Positions 26,185 through 35,166 are shown, counted from the stretch's first letter. The stretch: 64,000 nucleotides of DNA from Melghiribacillus thermohalophilus (GCF_004342905.1 NZ_SMAN01000010.1:1-64000), one strand, 5' to 3'. Notes: generated from the sequence alone by a model not told the origin. A program made the numbers and translations.

Positions 26185-27678
26185 TCATTCACTTCTGTTA
26201 CTTAACTCCGTTGACGGTTCATTCAAAATCCGCTTCAATTCGTTCTTTTTCTTTTTTGGAACCAGAATATATAATATATCTCCATCTTTCACGTGGGTTT
26301 TCCCGGTAGGGGTTACTAATTCATTTTTTCGAATGATGGCATTGACCAGAATATCTTTTGAAAACGGAATTTCCTCAAGGGTTTTCCCGAGTACCGAAGT
26401 TTTTTCATTCACTTCATATTCTACAATTTCTGCATTAGCCTTTCCGATTGACACAAGCTCTAACGAATGAACTGGATTGGGTCGGGCCGGCCCAGTTAGC
26501 TTCAATTTATTAGCAAGAGGTTTAATAGTTGAACCATTAATGAGAGCAGACGTTAAAACAACGAAAAAAACTACATTAAACATGAGCTGACTGTTTTCAA
26601 GACCTGAAGTCAGGGGAAAGGTAGCCAGAACGATCGGAACAGCCCCGCGGAGTCCTGCCCATGACAAAAAAATTTTTTCTTTCATGTCAAAATTCATCTT
26701 TAACGTCGATAAAATCACAGCGATTGGCCTTGCCACAGTCATCAAAAGAATAGAAAGTAAGAGTCCTTTATATATGATGTCCAATTGAAAAACCTGACTC
26801 GGGAAAACGAGTAATCCCAGAATGATAAACATTAAAATTTGCATCATCCAGGCGAATCCTTCATTAAAACGAAAAATGGAATGGCGATAAGTCAGATCCT
26901 GGTTGCCGATGACAAGGGCGGCAATATAGACAGCCAATAAACCGCTTCCTCCCATTAGAGCAGCCATACTATAGGTTAATAAAGCAAATGCCAGGGCAAA
27001 TACAGGATATAATCCACTGGAATCGAGATTAATGCGATTAATTGAAAAAGATGCCAGCATTCCGAATCCCAGTCCGATGATCATCCCGATCCCCATCTGT
27101 ACCAGAAAAGAAGTGAGCAGGGTAAAAATACCTTCATGATCAATAAGTAAAAGTTCAATTAATGTCAGGGTCAGAAATACGGCCATTGGATCATTGGAAC
27201 CGGATTCGGCCTCCAGGGTTGCCGTAAGTCGATTTTTTATATTTTGTCCTTTTAATACTGCAAATACTGCGGCCGCATCAGTAGAACCGACAATGGCACC
27301 GAATAAGAAGCTTTCGGCCCAGGATATACCAAGTATCTGTTTCGCTCCTATTGCTACAATGGTAGCAGTAATGATTACCCCAATCGTGGCCAGTGATATA
27401 GCTGGCTTCATAACGGGTTTTACGGTTGTCCATTTTGTCTGCAATCCACCCTCAAATAAAATAATGATCAGCGCTAATATTCCAATCAATTGCGCGATAT
27501 ACGGATTATCCAGATAGATAAAGCCAGTTATATCGCTCCCGGCAATCATGCCAACTGCAATAAATAATACGAGTGCAGGGACCCCCATTCGTGTTGAAAA
27601 TTTAGCCGTCAGTACTCCGGCAATCAGGAAAAGACCGAGTAAAAGAACTGTAGAATCTGGACTAGTTAATCCTGGCAT
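26185..27678 (-). CDS. Cation/proton antiporter (CPA1, NhaP2/CvrA-like) with TrkA-C domain
   Basis: A 497-residue protein: about 12 TM helices (residues 10-395) with the CPA transport core (FGAIVGSTDAAAVFAVLKG, ESGSNDPMAVFLTLTLIE), then a cytoplasmic RCK-C/TrkA-C domain (EVNEKTSVLGKTLEEI to ILYILVPKKKK). It exchanges Na+ or K+ for H+ under pH or salt stress; the C-terminal domain probably senses nucleotides. The start ATG 27678 follows AAGAGGTGAT; an in-frame TTG six bases earlier lies in that site. The recombinase gene ends 14 bases upstream on the same strand. Confidence 0.87.
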   Translation of the reverse strand: MPGLTSPDSTVLLLGLFLIAGVLTAKFSTRMGVPALVLFIAVGMIAGSDITGFIYLDNPYIAQLIGILALIIILFEGGLQTKWTTVKPVMKPAISLATIGVIITATIVAIGAKQILGISWAESFLFGAIVGSTDAAAVFAVLKGQNIKNRLTATLEAESGSNDPMAVFLTLTLIELLLIDHEGIFTLLTSFLVQMGIGMIIGLGFGMLASFSINRINLDSSGLYPVFALAFALLTYSMAALMGGSGLLAVYIAALVIGNQDLTYRHSIFRFNEGFAWMMQILMFIILGLLVFPSQVFQLDIIYKGLLLSILLMTVARPIAVILSTLKMNFDMKEKIFLSWAGLRGAVPIVLATFPLTSGLENSQLMFNVVFFVVLTSALINGSTIKPLANKLKLTGPARPNPVHSLELVSIGKANAEIVEYEVNEKTSVLGKTLEEIPFSKDILVNAIIRKNELVTPTGKTHVKDGDILYILVPKKKKNELKRILNEPSTELSNRSE

Positions 27679-27691
27679 ATTCAATCACCTC

Positions 27692-28246
27692 TTAAAGTCT
27701 CACGTCTATAAGCGGAACGTGTTTTTCTTCCTTTAGGACCCCGATGTATCGCAGGGTCTCTGATGGGGTAGCATGATGAAATCGTTCCTGAAGCAAAGAT
27801 ATTGCCACTCCCTGACGGTAGGCATGATATCCAAAGGTTTTTCTGAGAGTGTGGGTGCCTATGTTTGCTTCAACTCCGGCTTCGCAGGCGGCTTTTTTAA
27901 TGATTCGGTAAGCCTGCTGCCTGGTAAGGGGCTTAGAAGGGCTATTGGAAAAAAATAAATAGCTGTCAAAAGAAATTTCGGTGTGATCTAGAAAATGAAG
28001 AAGGGCATCTTTTACAGAAGAATTTATGTATATTGGAGACTTTTGATCTTCCGCTAATAAATAAGTTTTTGGCGTCAAATTTTCAGTCAGGATATCTGAA
28101 ACCGTCAATCTAAGAAGAACACTAATTCGAAGTCCTGTATTAATGCCAAGGGTAAACAACAAATAGTCTCTACAGGAGTGTTTTTTTAAATACCGTTTCA
28201 TGTGTCTGATATGTTCAATATTCCGAATCGGATCAACAAAGTTCAT
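27692..28246 (-). CDS. Minimal tyrosine recombinase (catalytic domain only)
   Basis: A 184-residue tyrosine recombinase with the whole catalytic set: Arg40 in NTGLRISVLL, HTLRKTF (His132, Arg135), a His in ERFHHAT (157/158) and the nucleophile Tyr167 in TLRYIG. The N-terminal core-binding domain of standard integrases is absent, as in short Bacillus proteins such as YoeC. The start follows GAGGAGG. No phage or transposon genes lie nearby, so it may be a solitary chromosomal gene. A 10-bp inverted repeat sits directly before its ribosome site and could be its binding site. Confidence 0.83.
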   Translation of the reverse strand: MNFVDPIRNIEHIRHMKRYLKKHSCRDYLLFTLGINTGLRISVLLRLTVSDILTENLTPKTYLLAEDQKSPIYINSSVKDALLHFLDHTEISFDSYLFFSNSPSKPLTRQQAYRIIKKAACEAGVEANIGTHTLRKTFGYHAYRQGVAISLLQERFHHATPSETLRYIGVLKEEKHVPLIDVRL

Positions 28247-28258
28247 GTTTTCCTCCTC

Positions 28259-28298
28259 ATGTTACATATTACATGTTAATAATAATATTATGTAACAT
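28259..28298. promoter_or_regulatory. Inverted repeat upstream of the recombinase gene
   Basis: ATGTTACATA and TATGTAACAT are perfect 10-bp arms 20 bases apart, with a third TTACAT in between. It begins 12 bases before the recombinase start and could be an operator or a recombination site. Confidence 0.45.
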
Positions 28299-28461
28299 TT
28301 TGTGTTGTTATGCAATGAAGGTGCTTACGGTAAAATAAATGACAGAAAAAATTCTATGAAAGACATGCTTTAGAATCAGTTCATACTAAGCAAAAGATGC
28401 AGCTGGTCAAGCAGATGGGTGATTATGAAATCCTTGTTTCATTTACTGCGGGGTAAAGTTT

Positions 28462-28475
28462 ATAGGACGTCCTAT
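28462..28475. promoter_or_regulatory. Perfect 14-bp palindrome ATAGGACGTCCTAT
   Basis: It lies 44 bases upstream of the predicted -10 of the flavoprotein gene, in a gap otherwise without features, and may be an operator. Confidence 0.35.
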
Positions 28476-28495
28476 TAGAAAAAATGGTGAATTCG

Positions 28496-28524
28496 TTTAA
28501 AAAACAGAAGATGTCCTGTACAAT
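28496..28524 (+). promoter_or_regulatory. Possible promoter of the flavoprotein gene
   Basis: A weak TTTAAA -35 and TACAAT -10 are 17 bases apart, 35 bases before the start codon. Confidence 0.35.
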
Positions 28525-28559
28525 AACTGTAGAAAATGAATAGAGAAAAGGTGTAAAAC

Positions 28560-29678
28560 ATGACTCGTATCATCGTAGTAGGTGCAGGAATTTTAGGAGC
28601 GGCAGCAGCTTATCATTTAGCAAGAGAAGGGGGCGAGGTTACTGTAATCGACAGAAATGACCCGGGTCAGGCTACTGATGCAGCAGCCGGTATGATCTGC
28701 CCCTGGCTGTCCAGACGGAGGAATAAGGCCTGGTATCGGCTGGCCACATCCGGTGCCCGATACTACCCGGAATTGATTGCAGCACTGGAAGATGAAGGGG
28801 AGCAAGATACAGGTTATAAAAAAGTGGGAGCTCTTCGGTTACATACGGATGAAGAGCGGGTAAGGTCGCTGGAGGAACTGGTAAGAACGAGGAAGGAGAC
28901 GGCTCCGGAAATCGGAGACATTACTTGTATGTCCAGGGAAGAAACAAAAAGGCTGTTTCCCCCTCTGGCGGAAGGCGACTATATGTCCCTGCATATTACT
29001 GGCGCAGCTCGGGTAAATGGAAGGGCACTCCGGAAGGCCATATTACGTGCGGCAAAGAAACAGGGTGCTTCATATATTCAGGGAAATGGGGAACTGATTG
29101 CGGATGGAAACAGAGTCGCTGGCGTGAAAGTTAATGGCGAACAGATCAGCGGGGATCAGGTCATTGTGACAGCAGGTGCCTGGGGAAAGGAAATTCTGGA
29201 ACCTATTGGGTTAACGTTTTCAGTCGTTCCCCAGAAGGCCCAGATTCTACATTTAAGGCTGGAGGAAACGGACACCGATAACTGGCCTGTGGTCATCCCG
29301 CCCCAGCATTATTATTTTCTTCCTTTTGAAGATGGACGGATCATCGCGGGTACAACTCATGAAGACGGTAAAGGGTTTGATCTGCGGCCAACCGCCGGAG
29401 GAGTCGGAGAAATTTTAGAAAAAACCTTAGCAGTAGCACCGGGTCTTGGAGACAGTACGCTGCTGGAGACGAGAGTCGGATTTCGTCCCCATACTCCGGG
29501 ATATCTTCCGGTATTTGGCTATGCTCCGACCTATACAAATTTAATCGTTGCCAATGGCCTCGGCTCCACCGGATTAACGGCCGGACCATTTTTAGGATTG
29601 GAGATAGCCAGACTGGCTCTTGGAATGAAAACAGAGCTGGATCCCGCTGACTATGACATCACCCAGGCCTTTCAATAA
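28560..29678 (+). CDS. FAD-dependent amino-acid oxidase/dehydrogenase (DAO family)
   Basis: A 372-residue DAO-family flavoprotein: N-terminal FAD motif IIVVGAGILGAAAAYHLAREGG, a substrate domain, and the C-terminal region VANGLGSTGLTAGPFLG that closes the FAD site. Relatives include glycine oxidase, sarcosine oxidase and D-amino-acid dehydrogenase, which oxidise amino acids to imines. No thiamine genes lie nearby, so ThiO is not favoured. The gene is monocistronic with promoter and terminator of its own. Substrate unknown. Confidence 0.84.
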   Translation: MTRIIVVGAGILGAAAAYHLAREGGEVTVIDRNDPGQATDAAAGMICPWLSRRRNKAWYRLATSGARYYPELIAALEDEGEQDTGYKKVGALRLHTDEERVRSLEELVRTRKETAPEIGDITCMSREETKRLFPPLAEGDYMSLHITGAARVNGRALRKAILRAAKKQGASYIQGNGELIADGNRVAGVKVNGEQISGDQVIVTAGAWGKEILEPIGLTFSVVPQKAQILHLRLEETDTDNWPVVIPPQHYYFLPFEDGRIIAGTTHEDGKGFDLRPTAGGVGEILEKTLAVAPGLGDSTLLETRVGFRPHTPGYLPVFGYAPTYTNLIVANGLGSTGLTAGPFLGLEIARLALGMKTELDPADYDITQAFQ

Positions 29679-29731
29679 AAAGATAAAGCCGATATATAGT
29701 GGCTGTTACCTGTCGAGAAATCGTTACGGAA

Positions 29732-29776
29732 AAACCGCATTCCTTCAGTGATTTCGGAAGAGAATGCGGTTTTTTT
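29732..29776 (+). terminator. Terminator after the flavoprotein gene
   Basis: AAACCGCATTC and GAATGCGGTTT arms with a 19-base loop and a following T-run. Confidence 0.85.
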
Positions 29777-29884
29777 ACAACTGCCTGACAATCGACAGAT
29801 GACAGGCATCGTTCTCTTTTCATATTGGGACAGAGGGGGTGAATATACTGTTATGATTGATTTCGTTTGAGGAGGTACCGTTTC

Positions 29885-31297
29885 ATGTTTATCCATGTAG
29901 TGGAGAGAGGAGATACATTGTGGACGATCGCAAACCGATTTGGAGTCAACGCTGCTCAAATTTCCAGCATCAATGAACTTCCCAATCCCAATAAGCTGGT
30001 TCCAGGTCAATCCCTCGTCATTCCAACTCCAGACCGTCAGCATATCGTTCGTCCCGGGGAAACCCTCTGGCAGATTGCCCGGCAATATGGCGTAACCGTA
30101 AACACGATCGTGCAGGCAAACCAGATGTCGGACCCTTCCATTATTTATCCGGGAACCCCGCTAATCATTCCTCCCAGGATCCATGAGGTTCAGCCTGGAG
30201 AAACGTTATGGCAGATTGCCCGGCGTTATGGAACAACTACCCGGTCGATCATCAATGAAAACCGGATTCAGAATCCAGACCTCATTTATCCAGGTACACG
30301 TCTGATCATTCCTTTTCCAAATCCCGCCATTGATGTCAATGGTTATCTCATCAATATGGGGAATGAAGGAGCTCAAATCATTCGACAGAGAGGAGAGTAT
30401 TTAACCTATTCTTCGCCATTTGCCTACATTATTCAGGCAGATGGAGGACTCACCTCCATCAACGACAACCCCATGATTCTGGCTTCCTATAATCAACAGG
30501 TTGTCCCCATGATGTCCATCACCAACTTTACGTACCGGGATCCAGGTTCGCAGCTGGCCAGTACGATACTGGCAAGTCCGGAACTTCAGGAACGTCTGCT
30601 TACCAACATGATCCGCGTGATGAGGGAAAAGGGGTATCTCGGCTTAAATATTGATTTTGAAAATGTGTATCCCCGGGACCGGGAGCGGTACAATCAATTT
30701 TTGCAGCGTGCGGTTGACCGCCTCCATCCGGAAGGGTATTTTGTTTCCACTGCACTCGCTCCAAAAACCCGTCCGGATCAGCCTGGCCTCCTGTATGAAG
30801 CACATGATTATGCCGCCCATGGAAGGATGGCTGATTTTGTGATCTTGATGACCTACGAATGGGGATATCGGCTGGGGCCGCCACGTGCCATTTCGCCCCT
30901 TGATCAGATACGGAGGGTTATTGATTTTGCTGTATCCGTCATGCCAGCTGACAAGATTTTTATGGGCTTTCAGCTGTATGCCCGCGACTGGCTCCTCCCC
31001 CATGTTCAAGGTCAGGAAGCGGAAACGTTTGATATGCAGGAAGCCGTCCGGCGGGCTGTTCGATATGGTGCTGAGATCCAATACGATACAACCGCTCAGT
31101 CCCCGTTTTTCCGTTACACCGATGAACAGGGGCGTGCCCATGAGGTATGGTTTGAAGATGCAAGAAGTGCACAGGCCAAATTTGATCTGGTCAAGGAGTA
31201 TGGCTTGAGGGGAATCAGCTACTGGGTTCTTGGCTATCCGTTCCCGCAAAACTGGGCTTTATTGCAAGACAATTTTCAGATTCGAAAACGGGTATAA
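29885..31297 (+). CDS. Spore cortex-lytic type glycosidase (SleL/YaaH-like: three LysM plus GH18)
   Basis: A 470-residue protein of three N-terminal LysM domains (about residues 2-46, 51-95 and 98-142, each starting VxxGDTLW/VxPGETLW) and a GH18 catalytic domain (about 155-470) with LGLNIDFENVYP holding the acidic pair. This is the SleL/YaaH architecture, an N-acetylglucosaminidase acting on cortex fragments during spore germination; those proteins commonly have two LysM, here there are three. No signal peptide is present, as usual for coat-localised forms. GAGGAGGT sets ATG 29885. It marks the host as a spore former. Confidence 0.88.
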   Translation: MFIHVVERGDTLWTIANRFGVNAAQISSINELPNPNKLVPGQSLVIPTPDRQHIVRPGETLWQIARQYGVTVNTIVQANQMSDPSIIYPGTPLIIPPRIHEVQPGETLWQIARRYGTTTRSIINENRIQNPDLIYPGTRLIIPFPNPAIDVNGYLINMGNEGAQIIRQRGEYLTYSSPFAYIIQADGGLTSINDNPMILASYNQQVVPMMSITNFTYRDPGSQLASTILASPELQERLLTNMIRVMREKGYLGLNIDFENVYPRDRERYNQFLQRAVDRLHPEGYFVSTALAPKTRPDQPGLLYEAHDYAAHGRMADFVILMTYEWGYRLGPPRAISPLDQIRRVIDFAVSVMPADKIFMGFQLYARDWLLPHVQGQEAETFDMQEAVRRAVRYGAEIQYDTTAQSPFFRYTDEQGRAHEVWFEDARSAQAKFDLVKEYGLRGISYWVLGYPFPQNWALLQDNFQIRKRV

Positions 31298-31622
31298 AGA
31301 GCATGTTACATTTACTGCTTCATTTCGGTGGAATGATCAAGAACTCTCAATTCTGAACGTGGCAGTTCAGGCGATTTCAGCAGGAATACTGCCGAAGAAG
31401 ATGGGAAAAACGGCTGAGTCCCTTGAAAACCACAAGGAACCAAACCTTCCATATGCATTTACTGAAATCAACCATAGTCTTCGGACTTTAAACAGGATTC
31501 TCCATTCATCTGCTGTCATTCTCATCATTTTAATGTCTGTGAAACCTTTTTAAAGAGGAAGTTTTCGAATTTGCCAAAAAAGGAATACGTGAAGTAGAAA
31601 CTATTTTGAGAGGGAGGTAACC
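31298..31622. other. Gap without a recognised gene
   Basis: The 325 bases between the cortex enzyme and the thioredoxin-fold gene hold only fragmentary frames on both strands. I see no RNA gene or terminator, and no clear promoter. Confidence 0.5.
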
Positions 31623-32402
31623 ATGTTACGGAAAACGATACCGGATGTTCAGCTGCCCGATCTAAATGGAAATCAGGTTTCCATACGGGATTTCCGGGGC
31701 AAAAAGACGCTGATTTTTATGTGGGCCAGCTGGTGACGCTGCCGGAATCATCTGCCTGGATGGCAGAAATTTTATGAGAAGTATAAGGATAAAAATTTTC
31801 AGATTCTGTCAGTATCAGTGGATGTTCAGGGCCCTGAAGCAGCAAGACCTTACGCGGAAGACAGACCTTTTATAACGGTTGTGGATGCTGAAAATCAATT
31901 AGCGAACTTCTTTGGATTTAAAATTGTTCCCAATGGAATTTTTATTGACGAGGAAGGCAACATTCGAATGATCCAGCAGGGATTGTATGTTTCCAATGAA
32001 GAACATACGGATGCCGTCAAACAGCTTATAACTGAAGAAGCAGAGACAGTGGAACTGGATGATGCGTATTACAAGCCAGCCCGGCAGATCAGTGATTTAG
32101 AAAAGCAGCTGGCACAGACAAAATTTAAGCTGGGTATGGAATATGTGCATAACGGAAAAAAAGATCAAGCTTTAAAGGAATTCGATGAGGCACTGCTGCT
32201 CGATCCGGATAATTTTTTAATTCGAAAACAGCGCTGGTATATTCGTTATCCGGAAAAATTTTCTCCTGCAATCGATATCGAGTGGCAGCAAAAACAGCTG
32301 GAAAAGGAACGAGCGGAAGAAGCGAAGAAACAGGGGGATATGATTTGCGGTCCGGAAGGCTGTGTGATACCAGGAACGGACCCGAATCAGACAAAAGAGT
32401 AA
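31623..32402 (+). CDS. Thioredoxin-fold redox protein, candidate selenoprotein (TGA at codon 38)
   Basis: Read through one in-frame TGA, this is a 259-residue protein. The N-terminus is a TlpA/AhpC-like thioredoxin fold (IPDVQLPDLNGNQVSIRDF, then LIFMWASW). Codon 38 is TGA exactly where the first redox Cys of a WASWC motif belongs, giving WASW-U-RC-RNHLPGWQ. The frame stays intact for 221 more codons (SVSVDVQGPEAARPY, VVPNGIFIDEEG, a TPR-like GKKDQALKEFDEALLLDPDN, and a C-terminal CGPEGC). AGGGAGGT precedes ATG 31623, and a terminator follows. A SECIS-like hairpin sits 20 bases after the TGA. A plain nonsense mutation is the alternative; selenocysteine machinery is not in the window. Confidence 0.75.
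31751..31767 (+). promoter_or_regulatory. Candidate bacterial SECIS hairpin
   Basis: TCTGCC pairs with GGCAGA around a five-base loop TGGAT. The loop has G at its second position and starts 20 bases after the TGA, within the 16-37 base window accepted for bacterial SECIS elements. It lies inside the coding region as bacterial elements do. Confidence 0.6.
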
Positions 32403-32417
32403 AGTAGGACAGCTATC

Positions 32418-32448
32418 ATCAGGGGGCAGATGTCCCTCTGATTTTTTT
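32418..32448 (+). terminator. Terminator after the candidate selenoprotein gene
   Basis: ATCAGGGGG and CCCTCTGAT form a stem with one G-T pair, followed by seven T residues. Confidence 0.82.
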
Positions 32449-32506
32449 GTCATGAAGAAAATAAATCAGAAAACGTTTCCCGGTTGTAATATATAATCTC
32501 CTTAAA

Positions 32507-32521
32507 TGAGAATCATTTTCA
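32507..32521. promoter_or_regulatory. Fur box, first copy
   Basis: TGAGAATCATTTTCA resembles the 7-1-7 Fur sequence TGATAATNATTATCA and lies just after a TATAAT element at 32492-32497, before the siderophore operon. Confidence 0.6.
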
Positions 32522-32566
32522 AAAAAAGATAGACAGATGCAATCATTTTGTGATAACATTTTTAAA

Positions 32567-32587
32567 TGAAAATGATAATGATTCTCA
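32567..32587. promoter_or_regulatory. Fur box, second copy
   Basis: TGAAAATGATAATGATTCTC is a near-consensus Fur site 23 bases before the binding-protein start. Two sites in tandem suggest tight iron repression of the whole operon. Confidence 0.75.
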
Positions 32588-32609
32588 ATGTCAACCGGGA
32601 GGGGTATAT

Positions 32610-33617
32610 ATGAATAGAAAGAAAGGCCTTATATTTTGGAGTATCATTAGTCTATTATTCCTTCTGCTGCTGTCAGCCTGTGCCGGCGAAACAAACGGCG
32701 AAAATGAAACAGCAGATTCCAGCGAAAAAACATCGGATTCCAATTCTGATGGTGATTCTGCATCAGATGATGAAACTAGAGTTATTGAAACAGTCAAAGG
32801 GGAAGTGGAGGTTCCGGCGAATCCGAAACGTATCGTGACGGATCTATATCTCGCCGATTTTCTCGCACTTGGGGTTAAACCAGTCGGAGCCAATGAATGG
32901 TCTCTTCGCAATCCATTTATTGAGGACCAGATTGATGGGATTGAAGATATAGGTGCACCGATCTCCGTTGAAAAAGTTTTGCAGCTTCAGCCCGATCTAA
33001 TTGTTGTGCAATCAGATGAAAACTATGAAAAATTAAATCAAATTGCACCGACAATTGTGATTCCTTACGCTTCTGAAGGAGATTTTTACGGAGAGCTCCG
33101 AAAAATCGCTGAAATTATCGGCAAAGAACAGGAAGCAGAAGACTGGATTGCTTCGTTTGAAGAAAAGGCAGCCGCTGAACGGGAAAAAATAAAACCTTTT
33201 ATTGAAGAAGGCGAAACTTTTGGAATCTATGAAATTGCGGATGAAAAAATTTATATTTTCGGGGATAACTGGGGCCGGGGAGGTCATGTGCTTTACCGGG
33301 CATTACAGTTAGATCCGCCAGCACTAATGCAGGAGCTAATCGGAGAGGGCACTCAGTATAAAGAACTTTCTCTTGAAGCATTGCCTGGATACGCAGCGGA
33401 TCACATGTTTATTACCACTTATAATTCTCAGGCCCAGGGTCCAGATGAAGAACTATTTGAAAAAATGAAATCTAGTGCGGTCTGGAGCAATTTGGATGCC
33501 ATTAAGAACAATCAGGTATATCTCATGAACTTCCTTCACATGTATTATGCTGACCCATATTCATTAGAAGCTCAGCTTGAGCTGATGGTGGAAAAAATCA
33601 CGGGCAGCCAGGAGTGA
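32610..33617 (+). CDS. Ferric-siderophore-binding lipoprotein
   Basis: A 335-residue lipoprotein: signal peptide with lipobox LSAC, Ser/Asp/Glu-rich linker, then a class III periplasmic-binding fold (PKRIVTDLYLADFLALGVKPVGA, VEKVLQLQPDLIVVQ). It resembles FeuA/YfiY-type proteins that capture iron-loaded siderophores outside the membrane. ATG 32610 follows GGGAGGGG. Two Fur boxes precede it, and the ATPase and two FecCD permeases follow. The siderophore type (catecholate or hydroxamate) cannot be decided. Confidence 0.86.
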   Translation: MNRKKGLIFWSIISLLFLLLLSACAGETNGENETADSSEKTSDSNSDGDSASDDETRVIETVKGEVEVPANPKRIVTDLYLADFLALGVKPVGANEWSLRNPFIEDQIDGIEDIGAPISVEKVLQLQPDLIVVQSDENYEKLNQIAPTIVIPYASEGDFYGELRKIAEIIGKEQEAEDWIASFEEKAAAEREKIKPFIEEGETFGIYEIADEKIYIFGDNWGRGGHVLYRALQLDPPALMQELIGEGTQYKELSLEALPGYAADHMFITTYNSQAQGPDEELFEKMKSSAVWSNLDAIKNNQVYLMNFLHMYYADPYSLEAQLELMVEKITGSQE

Positions 33618-33660
33618 TCAGGTGGCTATAGGTAATCCCATTTAAGCTGGAGGCGATGGC

Positions 33661-34479
33661 ATGCATAGTTTACAGGGACAAAACGTAACCGTTTCCTACG
33701 GTACGTCAACGATTATCGACCAGCTCAATATTGACATTCCCAGGGGGAAGATTACGACCATTATTGGTCCGAACGGGTGCGGTAAATCCACACTCCTAAA
33801 ATCTATGGCCCGCATTATGAAGCCAGATGGAGGAACGATTTATTTAAATGGAAAAGAGATCTTAAAACAATCTACAAAGGAAATTGCCAAACAAATGGCC
33901 ATTCTTCCTCAGACACCTTCTGCTCCCGGCGGATTAACCGTCTACGAACTCGTTTCGTATGGGCGTTTTCCCTACCAGAAAGGTTTTGGGAAATTAACAG
34001 CCAGGGATCGGGAAATGATTGATTGGGCCCTTGAAATTACCGGGACCATTCAATTCAAGCATCGTTCGGTCGATGCACTTTCCGGCGGTCAGAGGCAGCG
34101 GGTCTGGATTGCCATGGCACTCGCCCAGGAAACCGAATTGATTTTACTGGATGAGCCTACAACTTATTTGGATCTTGCACATCAGCTCGAAATTCTGGAA
34201 ATCCTGTACTCGTTAAATCGCAGGGAACATCGTACCATTGTCATGGTTATACATGATTTAAACCATGCTTCCCGATTTGCTGATTACATTATTGCCATGC
34301 GTAATGGCAAAATATTGACCAGCGGTAATCCCAATGAAGTGATGACAAAAGAACATTTAAGGGAAGTATTTCACATTGATGCTGAAATTGTTCAAGATCC
34401 CCGTTTAAACAAACCGATTTGTTTAACGTATGACCTGATCAATCAGGATGAACAAAAACGAATTAAGCTTGGAGTGTAA
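33661..34479 (+). CDS. Ferric-siderophore ABC transporter ATPase (FecE/FhuC type)
   Basis: A 272-residue ATPase with Walker A GPNGCGKST (about residues 36-44), Q-loop AILPQTPSAPGGLTVYELV, signature LSGGQRQR (near 140), Walker B LILLDEPTTYLD and H-loop VIHDLNHA. This is the FhuC/FecE family that powers iron-siderophore import. CTGGAGGCG precedes ATG 33661. It is second in the Fur-controlled operon, and the nitroreductase-like gene starts five bases after its stop. Confidence 0.9.
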   Translation: MHSLQGQNVTVSYGTSTIIDQLNIDIPRGKITTIIGPNGCGKSTLLKSMARIMKPDGGTIYLNGKEILKQSTKEIAKQMAILPQTPSAPGGLTVYELVSYGRFPYQKGFGKLTARDREMIDWALEITGTIQFKHRSVDALSGGQRQRVWIAMALAQETELILLDEPTTYLDLAHQLEILEILYSLNRREHRTIVMVIHDLNHASRFADYIIAMRNGKILTSGNPNEVMTKEHLREVFHIDAEIVQDPRLNKPICLTYDLINQDEQKRIKLGV

Positions 34480-34483
34480 GGTT

Positions 34484-35119
34484 ATGATGTCTGAACTTGA
34501 ATCGATTATCACTTCCCGCCGTACCATTCGAATTCCGAAAAGCGATCCAATCGACCTTGAACGGGTGTATGACATTTTAAAAAAGGCTTCATTTGCTCCT
34601 TACCACAGCAAAGTTGAGCCCTGGTCAGTAACCATTGCATCAACGCTGGAAGAACATCAATATTTTTTGAAATGTGTATTTGAAAGCTATGAACGCAACC
34701 AGATTCTTGCAGATTATTCTGATGAAAAGGTCAAAAAAATCAAGGAAGCCTATGAGAAAGTCATGCTCCATACACCTGTCAGCCTTATTGTGGCTACAGA
34801 TGTTTTTCAAGATGAAAAAAAAGATCTGGAGTCCATTTGTGCTACATCAACGTTTATTCAAAATATCCAGCTGCTGGCCTGGCAGAAACAAATTGGTGCG
34901 GTGTGGCGTACCAATCCTTATATTCTGGATGATCAATTCAGGGACGCTTTTGGTATAGCTGCATCGAAGCGGATTATAGGTACGGTTCACTTAGGCTATT
35001 TTGACCCGGATGAAGTACCTGAACCTAAAAAACGGCGTCCCCTACATGAATGGATAGGAAGAGTGGATGAAACACGGGAATTCAGCACATATGCAGCCAA
35101 TGACGAAAGGTTCAAGTAA
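34484..35119 (+). CDS. Nitroreductase-like flavoprotein in the siderophore operon
   Basis: A 211-residue member of the nitroreductase fold: ESIITSRRTIRI (FMN phosphate contact Arg residues near the start), KASFAPYHSKVEPW, a central dimer region, and IGAVWRTNPYILDD with RIIGTVHLGYFDPDEVP near the end. Family members are FMN enzymes reducing quinones, nitro groups or flavins. Lying between the ATPase and permeases of an iron operon, it may reduce ferric iron or the siderophore in the cytoplasm; this is inference. ATG 34484 and 34487 are both usable. Confidence 0.8.
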   Translation: MMSELESIITSRRTIRIPKSDPIDLERVYDILKKASFAPYHSKVEPWSVTIASTLEEHQYFLKCVFESYERNQILADYSDEKVKKIKEAYEKVMLHTPVSLIVATDVFQDEKKDLESICATSTFIQNIQLLAWQKQIGAVWRTNPYILDDQFRDAFGIAASKRIIGTVHLGYFDPDEVPEPKKRRPLHEWIGRVDETREFSTYAANDERFK

Positions 35120-35166
35120 CAGGACTGACAGACGCATATGCTGATCCAGTGAAGGAAGGTATTTAT

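Noticed and set aside
31818..32402. Start of the thioredoxin-fold gene at ATG 31818
   Set aside because: That start lacks a ribosome site and cuts the fold in half; AGGGAGGT at 31623 and the conserved N-terminus show that the gene reads through the TGA.
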